From Treponema sp. (GTDB lineage Bacteria > Spirochaetota > Spirochaetia > Treponematales > Breznakiellaceae), in contig JAISBR010000101.1 of assembly GCA_031266095.1 (NCBI GenBank), positions 1 to 62,547 on the forward strand: a stretch of DNA of 62,547 nucleotides, written 5' to 3'. The position numbers and the translations under genes were made by a program. Under the pieces are notes generated by a model. It was not told the origin of the DNA. It saw only the letters and a program-made list of their open reading frames with translations, and made no database searches. Position 1 is the stretch's first letter. Each line of letters begins with the position of its first letter. Of this stretch, positions 1 through 8,184 are shown in pieces.

Positions 1-2273
1 GCGGAGGACATGATGTTAAATTGAACCTGCTGCCCTCCCTTGATAAAATAGGCTTCTATGTAATCACCAAAACGTTGAATATCCTGTTCATTATTGATCG
101 CCGTGAATTTAATATTCAATGCCTCCCCACCGGGAATATGCAGGCTTCCCAAAGACGCCACACTGTTCAGACATTCGGTAAGGTTTTTTGTTACCCCGGA
201 AACAGGGGTAATGCCGCTGGCAAAGGGAAGGTTTGCCTTGCGGCCGTTGGGCAGGGCATAGGTAATTTTCCCCTGTCCCGCGTGGTTAGTCATGGTCCAG
301 TAGGCCGGGCGGTATGTGCCTCCCCGGTAATTGGTATAGCCCTGGTAGGTATCGTATAAAAACCGGATCATAGTACGGGATTCACCGCGCTCTGTTTCCG
401 CCGCCGTCCCGTACTTGAGCGCCTTGTTTACCAATACCTGCCGCAGCAGTTCCTGATCGGAGCCCTTTTCAAAATTGCTTCGTATCGCTTCCAGAAGTTC
501 CGCAAACGTACAATATTTTTGATCATACACCACCGTTTTGATTGCGTTAAGAGAATCTACCGTATCGGCAAACCCCACATGGGTCGCTCCCGAAGCGTTA
601 TAGACGGCGCCGCCGAATATCAAATCTTTTCCCTTATCAAGCGGCCCTTCAAAAAGCGCGGAGAGCAGCGGGGTGGGCAGCGTTTCCTGATGTATCTTTG
701 CCATTTTTTCATTCAGGCCGATGGCCTGATCTATGAGCCACCTGGCCTGTGTCTGGAAAATAGTCCTGAATTCATCAAAGCTCTTGCATAATGCCGGGTC
801 GCCGGTCAGTATATTAAACTGTTCACTGCCGGTAATATACCGTCTGCCGCCATACAGGCTCAGTTCAAGCGGGGCTGAAAGATTCAATATGATGGAACTT
901 GACGCGTCATAGCTGCGGCCGGAAACGGCGAGTTCCACACAGCCGATAATCGCGTAATCCCGCGCGTGTTCCGGCGAGACGCCCTGGTTTTGCAGGGTTT
1001 TGATGTTTTCCACATCGTTGTGGAAGGCCGGTACGGCCTTGGTGTTTGCGATAACTTCGCAGACCCGGTTCCGGTATTCCTTTGTGTTTTTTTCATAATG
1101 ATACCGGGCATTCATGTTGGGTTCACGCAGTTTTAACAATTCGGTGACGCGGAGCATGATGTAGGTCAAATCATTCACCGCGTCTTCGCCCTGCGCGTCA
1201 ACTCCGCCTACCGTCACCGCCGGCGCCGTCCCCGCTCCGCCGAAAAGCTCCTCGGAGACCTGGGGGACCAGATCAACATTGTCACCCAGCTTTATCCACA
1301 GGCACCCTATAAGCTCCATCGCTTCCTTAACACTCAGCCTGCCGCTTTCAACATCTTTTTTATAGTAGGGATACAGCACCTGATCCAGCCTGCCGGGGCT
1401 GATCGCCATGTTGATATTTTCCGCGTGAATGCCGATAAGACAGAGCCAAATACAATTCACCGCTTCCCGGAAGCCGGCGGCGGGCTCTGCGGGTACATTT
1501 TTGCATACTTCGGCCTGGGCCAAAAGCCGCCGCTTTTTATTCGTATCCGTTTCGGCGGCGGCAAGCCTCGCGGCCTCATTGGATACATTCCGGGCATAAT
1601 CCAGCACACCCTGCAAGGACACGCAGACCGCCTCGTAAAACTTGCGCGCTTCGCCGCCGGCGCTTTCCGCCTTCTGCTGTGCTTCCCGTATCATTGAGAG
1701 CATACCCTCCCGCAGTACTTTCTCAAACATCGGCACCGTATGGGAGATGCAGCCCGCTTTTCCCGAAATATAGAAGATCATTTTTTCAAGCAGCCGAATG
1801 GCCGTATACTCATTCCCATGCCGTTTCTTCGTCGCCGCCAAAACATCCCGGTCAATCCAATAAGGGTATATTTCCAGGTTTAATTCCCGCGCGTCCCCGG
1901 CGCTCAATAACTGAGGGTTCTTTTGCCGTTTGCTGATCGTGTCCAATTCGGACCAGATCGTAATACCGATGAATTCAGGATACACCGGCGCGGTCTTCAG
2001 TTTTGAACCGGTCGTTCCGGCCAGCAGATTGTTATCGGGGAACACCGGCCGTTTGTTTGACAGATAGCTGCCGACCGCTTTTGCCCGGTACAACAGGGGC
2101 TCTTGCTCCATATCCATCGGAGTAGTCTTCATAAACCGGGTGATATACCGTGCCCGTTCAATGCATATTTCCACCGGCGTGGATAGAAGCTGTTCCCGCA
2201 GCTCCTTCAAATAGTCAAGGGTTGATAAGGTGTATTCCTGTAAGCGTATATCAGGTAATGTGATGTGTGTCAT
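1..2273 (-). CDS. Glycyl radical enzyme, pyruvate formate-lyase-like (C-terminus outside window)
   Basis: The frame is open from an ATG at 2273 to the window edge (about 757 residues), so the C-terminal glycine loop is not visible. Residues 439-452 read DYAIIGCVELAVSG; Cys445 fits the thiyl-radical cysteine of the PFL/diol-dehydratase/CutC superfamily, where GCVE is typical. Near the edge FIKGGQQVQFNI matches the conserved segment preceding the glycine loop. Such enzymes catalyse radical C-C, C-O or C-N cleavage in the anaerobic cytoplasm after activation by a radical-SAM activase, which is not in view. The Shine-Dalgarno AAGGA overlaps the stop codon of the upstream DUF6765-like gene (11-bp gap), so the two are probably co-transcribed and coupled. 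The substrate class cannot be decided: the motif is GCVEL rather than a subclass signature I can assign with confidence. Confidence 0.9.
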   Translation of the reverse strand, partial: MTHITLPDIRLQEYTLSTLDYLKELREQLLSTPVEICIERARYITRFMKTTPMDMEQEPLLYRAKAVGSYLSNKRPVFPDNNLLAGTTGSKLKTAPVYPEFIGITIWSELDTISKRQKNPQLLSAGDARELNLEIYPYWIDRDVLAATKKRHGNEYTAIRLLEKMIFYISGKAGCISHTVPMFEKVLREGMLSMIREAQQKAESAGGEARKFYEAVCVSLQGVLDYARNVSNEAARLAAAETDTNKKRRLLAQAEVCKNVPAEPAAGFREAVNCIWLCLIGIHAENINMAISPGRLDQVLYPYYKKDVESGRLSVKEAMELIGCLWIKLGDNVDLVPQVSEELFGGAGTAPAVTVGGVDAQGEDAVNDLTYIMLRVTELLKLREPNMNARYHYEKNTKEYRNRVCEVIANTKAVPAFHNDVENIKTLQNQGVSPEHARDYAIIGCVELAVSGRSYDASSSIILNLSAPLELSLYGGRRYITGSEQFNILTGDPALCKSFDEFRTIFQTQARWLIDQAIGLNEKMAKIHQETLPTPLLSALFEGPLDKGKDLIFGGAVYNASGATHVGFADTVDSLNAIKTVVYDQKYCTFAELLEAIRSNFEKGSDQELLRQVLVNKALKYGTAAETERGESRTMIRFLYDTYQGYTNYRGGTYRPAYWTMTNHAGQGKITYALPNGRKANLPFASGITPVSGVTKNLTECLNSVASLGSLHIPGGEALNIKFTAINNEQDIQRFGDYIEAYFIKGGQQVQFNIMSS

Positions 2274-2284
2274 GATAGCCGTCC

Positions 2285-3493
2285 TTAAAAAATTTTCAAG
2301 TTTTCTAGTAATATCGCCATGTCTTTAAGCTGTTCCGTTCTTCCTGTCGAGGCGTACTCCCCGGTAACCGCGTATACCCGCCGGTAGGCAAGTTCATTAT
2401 AATCAAAGAAATCCGAAGAAACCTTTTCCAGGGAGAGGACAGACGCGCCTTTGCCTCTGTCCCGATTCCCTTCAGGTGAATAAACATCACGAAGATTTTT
2501 TTGGGTTATGCCCCATGACTTTATGGATTTTTCATAGGCCAATTCAAGTTTGCACTGAAGTTCAAAATAATCTTCTTTGTTGTAGTGATATTTGATGTTC
2601 GGGAACATCTTTTTCCAGTTTCTCTCAGTTTCTTTAGCATTCAGTTCGTTCTTAATAACCTGCGCCTCCGTTATCTGCCGTAGCTTTGCCTTATAATCGT
2701 CCGGTATCTCCGTCTTGTTGATCTTGCACAGCATGCCAAGAATATTAGCCGAGCAGGACGTGAAAAAGACGCTGTTGTCCCGTGTGATCACGGGATACAA
2801 ACCGCTTTGTTCATTCTTTTTGAGATTCAAGGCAATCATATAGTCGCAGACATCCGGCGTATGCCCTGCATTTGCATGTCCAATGGACGGCAGCGCAGTA
2901 TAAGCTATTATTTCCAGTTCATTCAGCGCCGGTTTTTTCGCTTTTTCAGCCTGCTGTATCTTTGACTGATTTTCCCAGCCGTGAAAACCGGAAAATGAAT
3001 TATGCGCATACGTATCGGCATAAGTGTGCAGCATCATGCCCAATTCCATGATGCTTTTTGCGTTTTTTAAGTCTGCCTTTGCTACCGTGGTTTCCATAAG
3101 TTTGTTAACCAGAGACGCTTTTTTATCTTCCGCGGTGAGACAACGATACAGCGACCGATCAAAACCGCTGCGATTCTCCAGCGTGTTCAGCGGTTCGACA
3201 GGAATAAAATGGAAAGGCACCATTGCATGACGCTGATAATCATGGGAAACTTCGCTCAGCAGCTCGAAGCCCGTTGGACAGGGCAAGAACATCCATATAT
3301 TACCCGTAATATTCTTCGCGAGGCCGTTTTGTTTAAAAAAATCAGGAACATTCCCTTTGACGGCAACAGGTGTACTCATAATAAAATCATCAACCTGCTG
3401 GGAAAAATGTGCGATGTACTGCGCTTCAGCCTCTTCTATACCCGCAAAGCGCGCCAGCGTCTTAACGGTAAAATAATGATAATTGATATTCAC
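2285..3493 (-). CDS. DUF6765-like protein
   Basis: 402 residues from a GTG start with AGGAG six bases upstream. No signal peptide or membrane segment is evident. Several His/Asp-rich stretches stand out: HTYADTYAHNSFSG around residues 155-170 and SIGHANAGHTPDVCDY around 205-220. From memory these, and the N-terminal pattern of MNI-YHYFTV followed by an AQYIAHFSQQVDD-like segment, fit the family listed as DUF6765. The spaced histidines suggest metal binding, possibly a phospholipase C/S1-P1-like helical fold; that is inference. It lies between a GXWXG protein gene and the glycyl radical enzyme gene, same strand, with small gaps, so it is probably part of that operon. No function is known to me. 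Confidence 0.65.
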   Translation of the reverse strand: MNINYHYFTVKTLARFAGIEEAEAQYIAHFSQQVDDFIMSTPVAVKGNVPDFFKQNGLAKNITGNIWMFLPCPTGFELLSEVSHDYQRHAMVPFHFIPVEPLNTLENRSGFDRSLYRCLTAEDKKASLVNKLMETTVAKADLKNAKSIMELGMMLHTYADTYAHNSFSGFHGWENQSKIQQAEKAKKPALNELEIIAYTALPSIGHANAGHTPDVCDYMIALNLKKNEQSGLYPVITRDNSVFFTSCSANILGMLCKINKTEIPDDYKAKLRQITEAQVIKNELNAKETERNWKKMFPNIKYHYNKEDYFELQCKLELAYEKSIKSWGITQKNLRDVYSPEGNRDRGKGASVLSLEKVSSDFFDYNELAYRRVYAVTGEYASTGRTEQLKDMAILLENLKIF

Positions 3494-3514
3494 AGGCTAC
3501 TCCTTTCTCTATTA

Positions 3515-4051
3515 TCAGACTATCCGTTCCAGGATAAAAAAATAACCCAAATCATGTTCCCATTTAAGGTCTGTTACGCCTAAAATAGTGTCGGCATTGA
3601 CACGCGCGAATATATCGATAACCGGTTTTTGATCGTACAGCATAGCCGCGGTTGTTTTATTTCGGAAGGTAATAGTCCGCAGCCGCGCCCGCGCCCGCTT
3701 TGTTCTGACAAACAGTGAAACTACCGGAAACAGCAACGCCGCCGGCTTTCGGGGAAAGCGCTCGAAGGTCTTCAGCGGCAGCATTCCGGGATTTGCCATA
3801 AATACAGCGCCCCGCCGGGTTTCAAATAGCAGCGGATGAACCTGTTCCTCATTGAGTATAACTTTTCCATGCCACCGGAGCGCGGTAAGCAGCCCGTCCA
3901 TTGGATGTCCCGCGGGCAGTTCATAACCCCGCCACTTCCCAAACAACAGATCCGGAGCGGCCGGTTCGAGGGCGTCAAAAAAACGGAAAGCCTGTTCCTG
4001 AGTCAAAACCGCTTCGGCCCGCAGTCGCCGTAACTCTCCGGAAAAATCCAC
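3515..4051 (-). CDS. GXWXG / DUF4334 domain protein
   Basis: 178 residues. The N-terminal half has DLLFGKWRGYELP, the GXWXG signature, followed by HPMDGLL; the C-terminal half (YDQKPVIDIFARV then ADTILGVTDLKW) fits the DUF4334 domain that normally follows GXWXG. The frame extends upstream to 4093, but a GTG at 4051 is preceded at six bases by an excellent GGAGGAGG, so I start there; the upstream extension is part of a dispersed repeat. No signal peptide. It precedes the DUF6765-like gene by 21 bp and may head the operon that includes the glycyl radical enzyme. The biochemical role of the family is not established to my knowledge. Confidence 0.8.
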   Translation of the reverse strand: MDFSGELRRLRAEAVLTQEQAFRFFDALEPAAPDLLFGKWRGYELPAGHPMDGLLTALRWHGKVILNEEQVHPLLFETRRGAVFMANPGMLPLKTFERFPRKPAALLFPVVSLFVRTKRARARLRTITFRNKTTAAMLYDQKPVIDIFARVNADTILGVTDLKWEHDLGYFFILERIV

Positions 4052-4312
4052 AGAAAGCCTCCTCCAGGAGTTTGCTGCACTTCGTGCATACAATTTCCAA
4101 AAATCGCCGGGGAGGCGATTTTTTATCCTGCAAACTCCGTAGAACCGAAGGTTCGCAGGAACCCGTTAATCGGGGTTTTTACGGCAAGTTCACCGCGGGT
4201 GAATAATCCGATGCCGGGGAGGCGAGCTATACAATAGCTCCCTGGAGATCCTCGGTAGTACCCATTCTGCCCTTGGGAACCCGTTCCATCCATATCAATA
4301 GACCATCGCGAT
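4052..4312 (-). other. Long structured 5' leader of the GXWXG operon
   Basis: About 255 bases lie between the inferred transcription start and the GTG at 4051. Apart from the family A repeat, the part from 4180 to 4312 has a stem GAGCTA-TTGTA-TAGCTC near 4222-4238 flanked by complementary G/C-rich segments. It matches no riboswitch consensus I can recall. It may simply be repeat-derived, or an attenuator. Confidence 0.3.
4067..4221. repeat. Dispersed palindromic repeat, family A copy 1
   Basis: An inverted repeat AAAATCGCC...GGCGATTTT at about 4099-4122 is flanked by GAGTTTGC and GCAAACTC. It is followed by a second inverted segment around AACCCGTTAATCGGGGTT. Related sequences occur at 13325-13466 and 30808-30940, and the right half recurs inverted at 42120-42188. 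It lies in the leader of the GXWXG gene and supplies spurious upstream start codons for it. Confidence 0.7.
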
Positions 4313-4341
4313 ATGCTAAGTGTGTTAAACTGTTTTGTCAA
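4313..4341 (-). promoter_or_regulatory. Sigma-70-type promoter for the GXWXG operon
   Basis: On the minus strand TTGACA (4336-4341) and TAGCAT (4313-4318) are separated by 17 bases. It lies directly downstream of the last Rhs-core remnant and reads toward the GXWXG gene. Confidence 0.55.
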
Positions 4342-4353
4342 TACCCCTTTGTG

Positions 4354-4512
4354 CTACTTCCCAAACGCATCGTACTCATACCGGTCTTCCTGGCTGCCAT
4401 ATTCATTCGTCGTACTCCTCACACTCCCCGGTATGTCCTTCCCTAAATATGCGACTCCGCCCCGGCTCCCCGTGCTCGCGCTCCGGCTCACCATCACCGC
4501 TTCTCCTTGCCC
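4354..4512 (-). pseudogene. Rhs-core remnant 1
   Basis: An in-frame piece reads GGVAYLGKDIPGSV, then TTNEYGSQEDRYEYDAFGK, and stops at TAG (4354-4356). These are typical YD-repeat/Rhs core sequences just before the conserved C-terminal core boundary. Two TAG codons (4513-4518) close the frame upstream. The block is nearly identical to one at 8046-8130, so it is a duplicated piece. Between 4513 and 4707 only short out-of-frame Rhs-like words are seen (for example VGTVKYECDEETGW), consistent with decay. Confidence 0.7.
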
Positions 4513-4707
4513 CTACTACAGGGTCACTCCTCTTTCTCCGTACTTCCCGCCCTCTGCCCTGTATCCCTCTCATCACTCAGCCTGCCGTTTCTTCCTTCAC
4601 TTATCCACCTCCCTTCCTCACCAGCCGGTTTCCTCATCACACTCATATTTCACCGTCCCAACAGCGTTGTCTGGATTCGGCCAAGGATTCTTCAATGTTA
4701 TCAGACA

Positions 4708-5177
4708 CTATCGCAAAGAAAAGAATGGGTTCCTTTGCAATTCAAAATAAAAACACTTGTAATATTGAGGAAACAGTGTGTCAAACGCAATGCCTTTAAT
4801 AGATATTTGAATAGCATCATTCACAAAAAAATTACCGGGTATATCAAACAAAAAATCACCCCTTCCTGTTACAGCTTTTTCAAGAAAAAAGAATTTGTTT
4901 TTTTCAATATCACTTCGCCTTTCTTTTCAATTTCAACAGTATATTCAAATTTTATTGGGGAACTATTATCTCTCAATTTGTTTATATCAAGTGGATTAAA
5001 AGATATATTGAAATAATAATGGCCCATCTTCAATTTATTAACATAAAAAGAGATATTCGTTTCAGCAAAAGAATCTGAACAATATTTATTGCTTTCCCAC
5101 ATGCTTTCACTTTTCTCCATACCAAATATATTTAAACCACATTGAGGCATTACATAAATGAGTAACAGCATTTTCAT
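4708..5177 (-). pseudogene. Exported lipoprotein-like cassette gene, frameshifted
   Basis: Starting at ATG 5177 (GGGGG upstream), the frame begins MKMLLLIYVMPQCG, a short lipoprotein-like signal, and runs to a stop at 4869. A good continuation exists in another frame: from about 4884 down to TAG at 4708-4710 one reads LEKAVTGRGDFLFDIPGNFF and then a further 35 or so plausible residues. One base added in the six-T run (plus-strand A6 at 4885-4890) joins the two into a protein of roughly 156 residues. It is therefore a recently broken gene, a slippage-prone gene, or a sequencing error. It follows an Rhs remnant in the same frame and fits the position of an Rhs partner gene. No family recognised. 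Confidence 0.55.
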
Positions 5178-5600
5178 TTGTTTCCCCCAATCCGGAAAGC
5201 TATCGGTATTAATATTACCGGGATTCCGTAGAACCTCATCCCGAAAATGTTGCCATGTCTCATTTGGCCCCTTGGTCGGATCATAAACACCTTGATGTAC
5301 ACGAACTTCTCCGTCCCGTATCGGGTCCACCATCGCAAACCGCGCCGCTTCAGACTGGTAGTCCCGGTATCCGTAGTTGTACAAACCCGTGGCCGTGTTA
5401 TACGGCTTCCCCGTATACCCAGGGTTCATACCGTTGTCAGGTCCTCTGGGATGGCTTCCCAAACGCATCGTACTCATAACGCTCTTCCAATGAGCCATAT
5501 TCATTCGACGCCGTTATTACGTCCCCTAAAATGTCCACACTAGGTTCAACACCGTCCCCAGTTTTGATAGCTCCTCACCAGCATACGTGTACCGTTATTC
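5178..5600 (-). pseudogene. Rhs-core and tip remnant 2
   Basis: Minus-strand reading gives NEYGSLEERYEYDAFGK (about 5457-5510), then a frame break, then GYTGKPYNTATGLYNYGYRD and ARFAMVDPIRDG, the end of an Rhs core. A short variable tail containing YDPTKGPNETWQHF and FPDWGKQ runs in frame into the next cassette gene. Upstream, from 5511 to 5600, only degenerate core is seen (ILGDVITASNEYG). The break has the same sequence as the one in the copy at about 8030. No intact toxin domain remains. Confidence 0.7.
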
Positions 5601-5621
5601 CCCTTCGGCTTTGTCCACTGT

Positions 5622-6107
5622 TTAATTCTTCTTGAGCCGTCCACTTAATGTCTCCTCTAACTCTTTCGCAGCTTCCTCAGATTTGTAATATTTTTCACGC
5701 CCCTCTGGATCATTCCTGAAACGTTTGCGTATTTCTTCTGATTCAAAAAACAAACCTTTTTCAGTAATCATCCATCCTTCTAATTGATTCCGCTTCCTAA
5801 TATAAGCATTTCGAATACTCAGAATATATTCAGGCGAGTACTCTGCAAGAAATAGCCCTTCCTCCGTTTTTATACATATATTTGTAATATAACTATATGC
5901 TAGATTCCTGGCATTGAGCGAAAAAGCCGTCCCTGTATCAAGAGAGAATATTTTTTCAATCCGTTCTCCTAAATATTCAAATCCAATATATGCAACTATT
6001 GTAAATGGATATTTATTAACAAGAAAAACATTCCCGCTCGGATCACATGAAATTAATATAAAAACAGACAGAGAATACAAAATTAAAAAAGCTCTTTTCT
6101 TGTTCAT
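5622..6107 (-). CDS. Predicted lipoprotein of Rhs cassette (unknown family)
   Basis: 161 residues from ATG 6107. The N-terminus is KKR followed by a hydrophobic stretch ending FILISC at about residue 20, a classical lipobox, so the mature protein starts at Cys and should be membrane-anchored outside the cytoplasm. The rest is mixed with a charged, helical C-terminus rich in Glu/Lys/Arg (about 120-161). It lies directly after an Rhs-core fragment that ends around 6126, the position held by an immunity or partner gene in Rhs systems. I do not recognise the fold. The AT-rich composition contrasts with the GC-rich Rhs core on either side, as expected for exchanged cassettes. Confidence 0.7.
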   Translation of the reverse strand: MNKKRAFLILYSLSVFILISCDPSGNVFLVNKYPFTIVAYIGFEYLGERIEKIFSLDTGTAFSLNARNLAYSYITNICIKTEEGLFLAEYSPEYILSIRNAYIRKRNQLEGWMITEKGLFFESEEIRKRFRNDPEGREKYYKSEEAAKELEETLSGRLKKN

Positions 6108-6125
6108 AGTAAACAAACCGCCAAT

Positions 6126-6570
6126 TTATGGTATTGGAGAAGATCCAAATTGCGCATAGTTATCACCCGCTTTTTCAAAATCACTATCCTTAGCTGTTCC
6201 GTCCGTAAACGTTTCCCCTTCCCGGATCACCTCAAACCCCAGGCCGTTATACAGGGTCCGCATCGCGCTCCCTCCCGCGTCCTGGCTTACCGTCCGCCTG
6301 CCTAAAGCATCGTAGGCGTACCGGCTCGTTGCCCGGCTGCGCTCTTCATGCCTGGTCACTTCTGAATACACCATCCGGTCTTGCCCGTTATATTCGTACC
6401 GCGCCTCTCGGCGCAGCCCCTTCTCGCTTAACAGGTTTTCGTCCCGGTCATAGGTGTAGACTATAGTCCCCCAGGGTGTTGTCTTACTCGCCCGGTTCCC
6501 GTTGACGTCGTACCTATAGCTTTCCCGCCACACTGTCTGGCTTGCCGCTGCCGCAAACGAGGCCGGCGCA
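6126..6570 (-). pseudogene. Rhs-core remnant 3
   Basis: Minus-strand YD repeats are clear: YRYDVNGNRASKTTPWG, TYDRDENLLSEKGLRREARY, RYAYDALGRRTVSQDAGG and YNGLGFEVIREGETF. The frame ends abruptly with QFGSSPIP and a stop at 6126. It has no N-terminal secretion region and no C-terminal core motif, so it is an internal slice. The block containing DENLLSEKGLRREARYE recurs at 8640-8720. Sequence from 6570 to 6673 still looks Rhs-derived (SFAAAASQTVWRES) but is out of frame further upstream. Confidence 0.75.
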
Positions 6571-6673
6571 GTCCAGCACGGCCCGCAACGCCGTTATTTC
6601 GGTCTCCTTAAAAGTGTATCGCTCAGCCTGCCCCTTGTCCATACTAAAGAATAGCCCCGCCTTCAGATGTTTC

Positions 6674-7393
6674 TTAATGAGAAACATTATTTATAATATA
6701 TTGAGAAGGCAAAATGCTTTTAGGATGTACAAATAAAATAGATTTTGATTCAAAGTGTTCAACATTAGTTGCATACAAAATAGTAATAAAATCCATCGAA
6801 TTTTTCCTGTCTTCAGGAATTGTTTTAATCTTATTAAAAGAAAGATTTAAATATTCCAATAATGAAGGAATATTTAGCAATTCCGGATATGAAACAAGAC
6901 TGCCATTACTTATTTCTAAGTACCTTAAATTTTTGTTATTAATAAAGTCAATGCGCATGTATTCAGTAGCACATGATCTAATATAAAGGTATTCTATATT
7001 AGGCAATTTTTTAATAAATGTCCAATCACTTGGATGAACTAATACAAAAACCGCCTTTTTTAAATGAGGCACATCTTCTAAAAAGGAAAAATCTTTAATA
7101 AATGCAGTCATATCAAAAACAATAGTCTCAAGGGCATATAATTTATTTAACCCTTGTATTGTCACAATATATGACACAGACTCAATAGATGATTTATCAA
7201 AGTATAATTCCTTTGTATCGGAAATGGACTTAATAAATGATTTCTCAAAAAATAATTCCTTTGTGTCAGAATCAACATATAGCGTATGAGAACCTCTTGT
7301 TGTTTTTAATTCAAGAGTTATTTGGCTTACTTGACCAAAAACAACACAACCGAAAAATATTAATTGCCCTATAAAAAACAGTGTTTTTTTCAT
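6674..7393 (-). CDS. Secreted leucine-rich-repeat-like cassette protein
   Basis: 239 residues from ATG 7393 with GGAGGAAAT directly upstream. The N-terminus KKTLFFIGQLIFFGCVVFGQ is a signal peptide. The middle and C-terminal parts have repeated Leu-rich words (LNKLYALETIVF, LKKAVFVLVH, LPNIEYLYIRS, NKNLRYLEIS, LEYLNLSFNKIKTIP) spaced about 22-24 residues, the pattern of leucine-rich repeats. Before them lies an internal duplication, DTKELFFEKSFIKS / DTKELYFDKSSIES. It starts 17 bp after the stop of the Rhs tip at 7410-8084 and is the most convincing tip/partner pair of the array. It could neutralise or assist that tip; this is inference from position only. Confidence 0.75.
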   Translation of the reverse strand: MKKTLFFIGQLIFFGCVVFGQVSQITLELKTTRGSHTLYVDSDTKELFFEKSFIKSISDTKELYFDKSSIESVSYIVTIQGLNKLYALETIVFDMTAFIKDFSFLEDVPHLKKAVFVLVHPSDWTFIKKLPNIEYLYIRSCATEYMRIDFINNKNLRYLEISNGSLVSYPELLNIPSLLEYLNLSFNKIKTIPEDRKNSMDFITILYATNVEHFESKSILFVHPKSILPSQYIINNVSH

Positions 7394-7409
7394 ATTTCCT
7401 CCAATATCA

Positions 7410-8084
7410 TTAATAATTTGGCAATGGAACAAAAGTCCTATTATCATCATTTGGATCCCTTTCTTGTGGAACAGGATTGTTTATTCCATCTGTGCTATAT
7501 AAGGTATAAGTTTCCCCACTATTTCTGTTGTCATAATATTCTAGATGCTCAGGAACAGCGTCATTATCATTTGGCGAATCATAGAAAGCATAGCCGGCCG
7601 TTCCAGCCGGTGGGGTATCGTTCCTATCTGTATATTGGTCGTAAATTTGGGGAACGGTAAGATCATTTCCATCCCATATGTTTCCATTGGGTGCCCGTGG
7701 ATCAGAGTTATTGTTTAACGCTTCATTCCATGCATATATATCACAATGATAATCACTTGGATCTACAGGTGTTTGAAGTGAAGCAGGAGAAATATTAACA
7801 GTACCAGTCCCCATATTATCACTCGCACTCAGCCCCCAGGGATCCCTCCAATTCACCGGGTCATTATTCACATAGGCAAACCAGTTGTCCCCGTCCCGTA
7901 TCGGGTCCACCGTCGTAAACCGCGCCGTCTCAGGCTGATAGTCCCGGTACCCGTAATTGTACAAACCCGTGGCCGCGTCATACGGCTTCCCCGTATACCC
8001 AAGGTTCATACCGTTGTCAGGTCCTCTGGGATGGCTTCCCAAACGCATCGTACTCATACCGGTCTTCCTGGCTGCCATACTCAT
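7410..8084 (-). pseudogene. Orphan Rhs C-terminal core plus variable tip
   Basis: The frame reads GMNLGYTGKPYDAATGLYNY, ARFTTVDPIRDGDNWFAYVN and NDPVNWRDPWGLSASD, the canonical end of an Rhs core with the DPxGL boundary. After it come about 135 variable residues with CDIYAWNEAL, IYDQYTDRND and SGETYTLYSTDG, ending FVPLPNY. In Rhs proteins this tip is the exported effector. I do not recognise the fold and see no obvious catalytic motif. The large upstream part (signal, plug, barrel) is missing, and the frame with YEYDAFGK just upstream is broken by a TGA, so the piece cannot be made as a full Rhs protein here. It may serve as a donor for recombination with an intact rhs elsewhere. Confidence 0.75.
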
Positions 8085-8160
8085 TCGTCGTACTCCTCAC
8101 ACTCCCCGGTATGTCCTTCCCTAAATACGCGGCTCCGCCACCGCTTCTCCTTTCCCATAC
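8040..8160 (-). pseudogene. Rhs-core remnant 4 (upstream of orphan tip)
   Basis: In frame on the minus strand: SGGGAAYLGKDIPGSV, then TTNEYGSQEDRYEYDAFGK. The frame then hits TGA within about 15 bases, while the tip ORF continues in another frame. It is nearly identical to 4354-4470. Confidence 0.7.
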
Positions 8161-8184
8161 AGGGTCCAGTCCAACTGGTTTTCT

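Noticed and set aside
4052..4093. Upstream start for the GXWXG protein
   Set aside because: It lies in the dispersed repeat; the GTG at 4051 has a GGAGGAGG ribosome site.
4180..4312. Known riboswitch in the GXWXG leader
   Set aside because: Compared by eye with the ZTP, fluoride, guanidine and THF consensus patterns; none fits.
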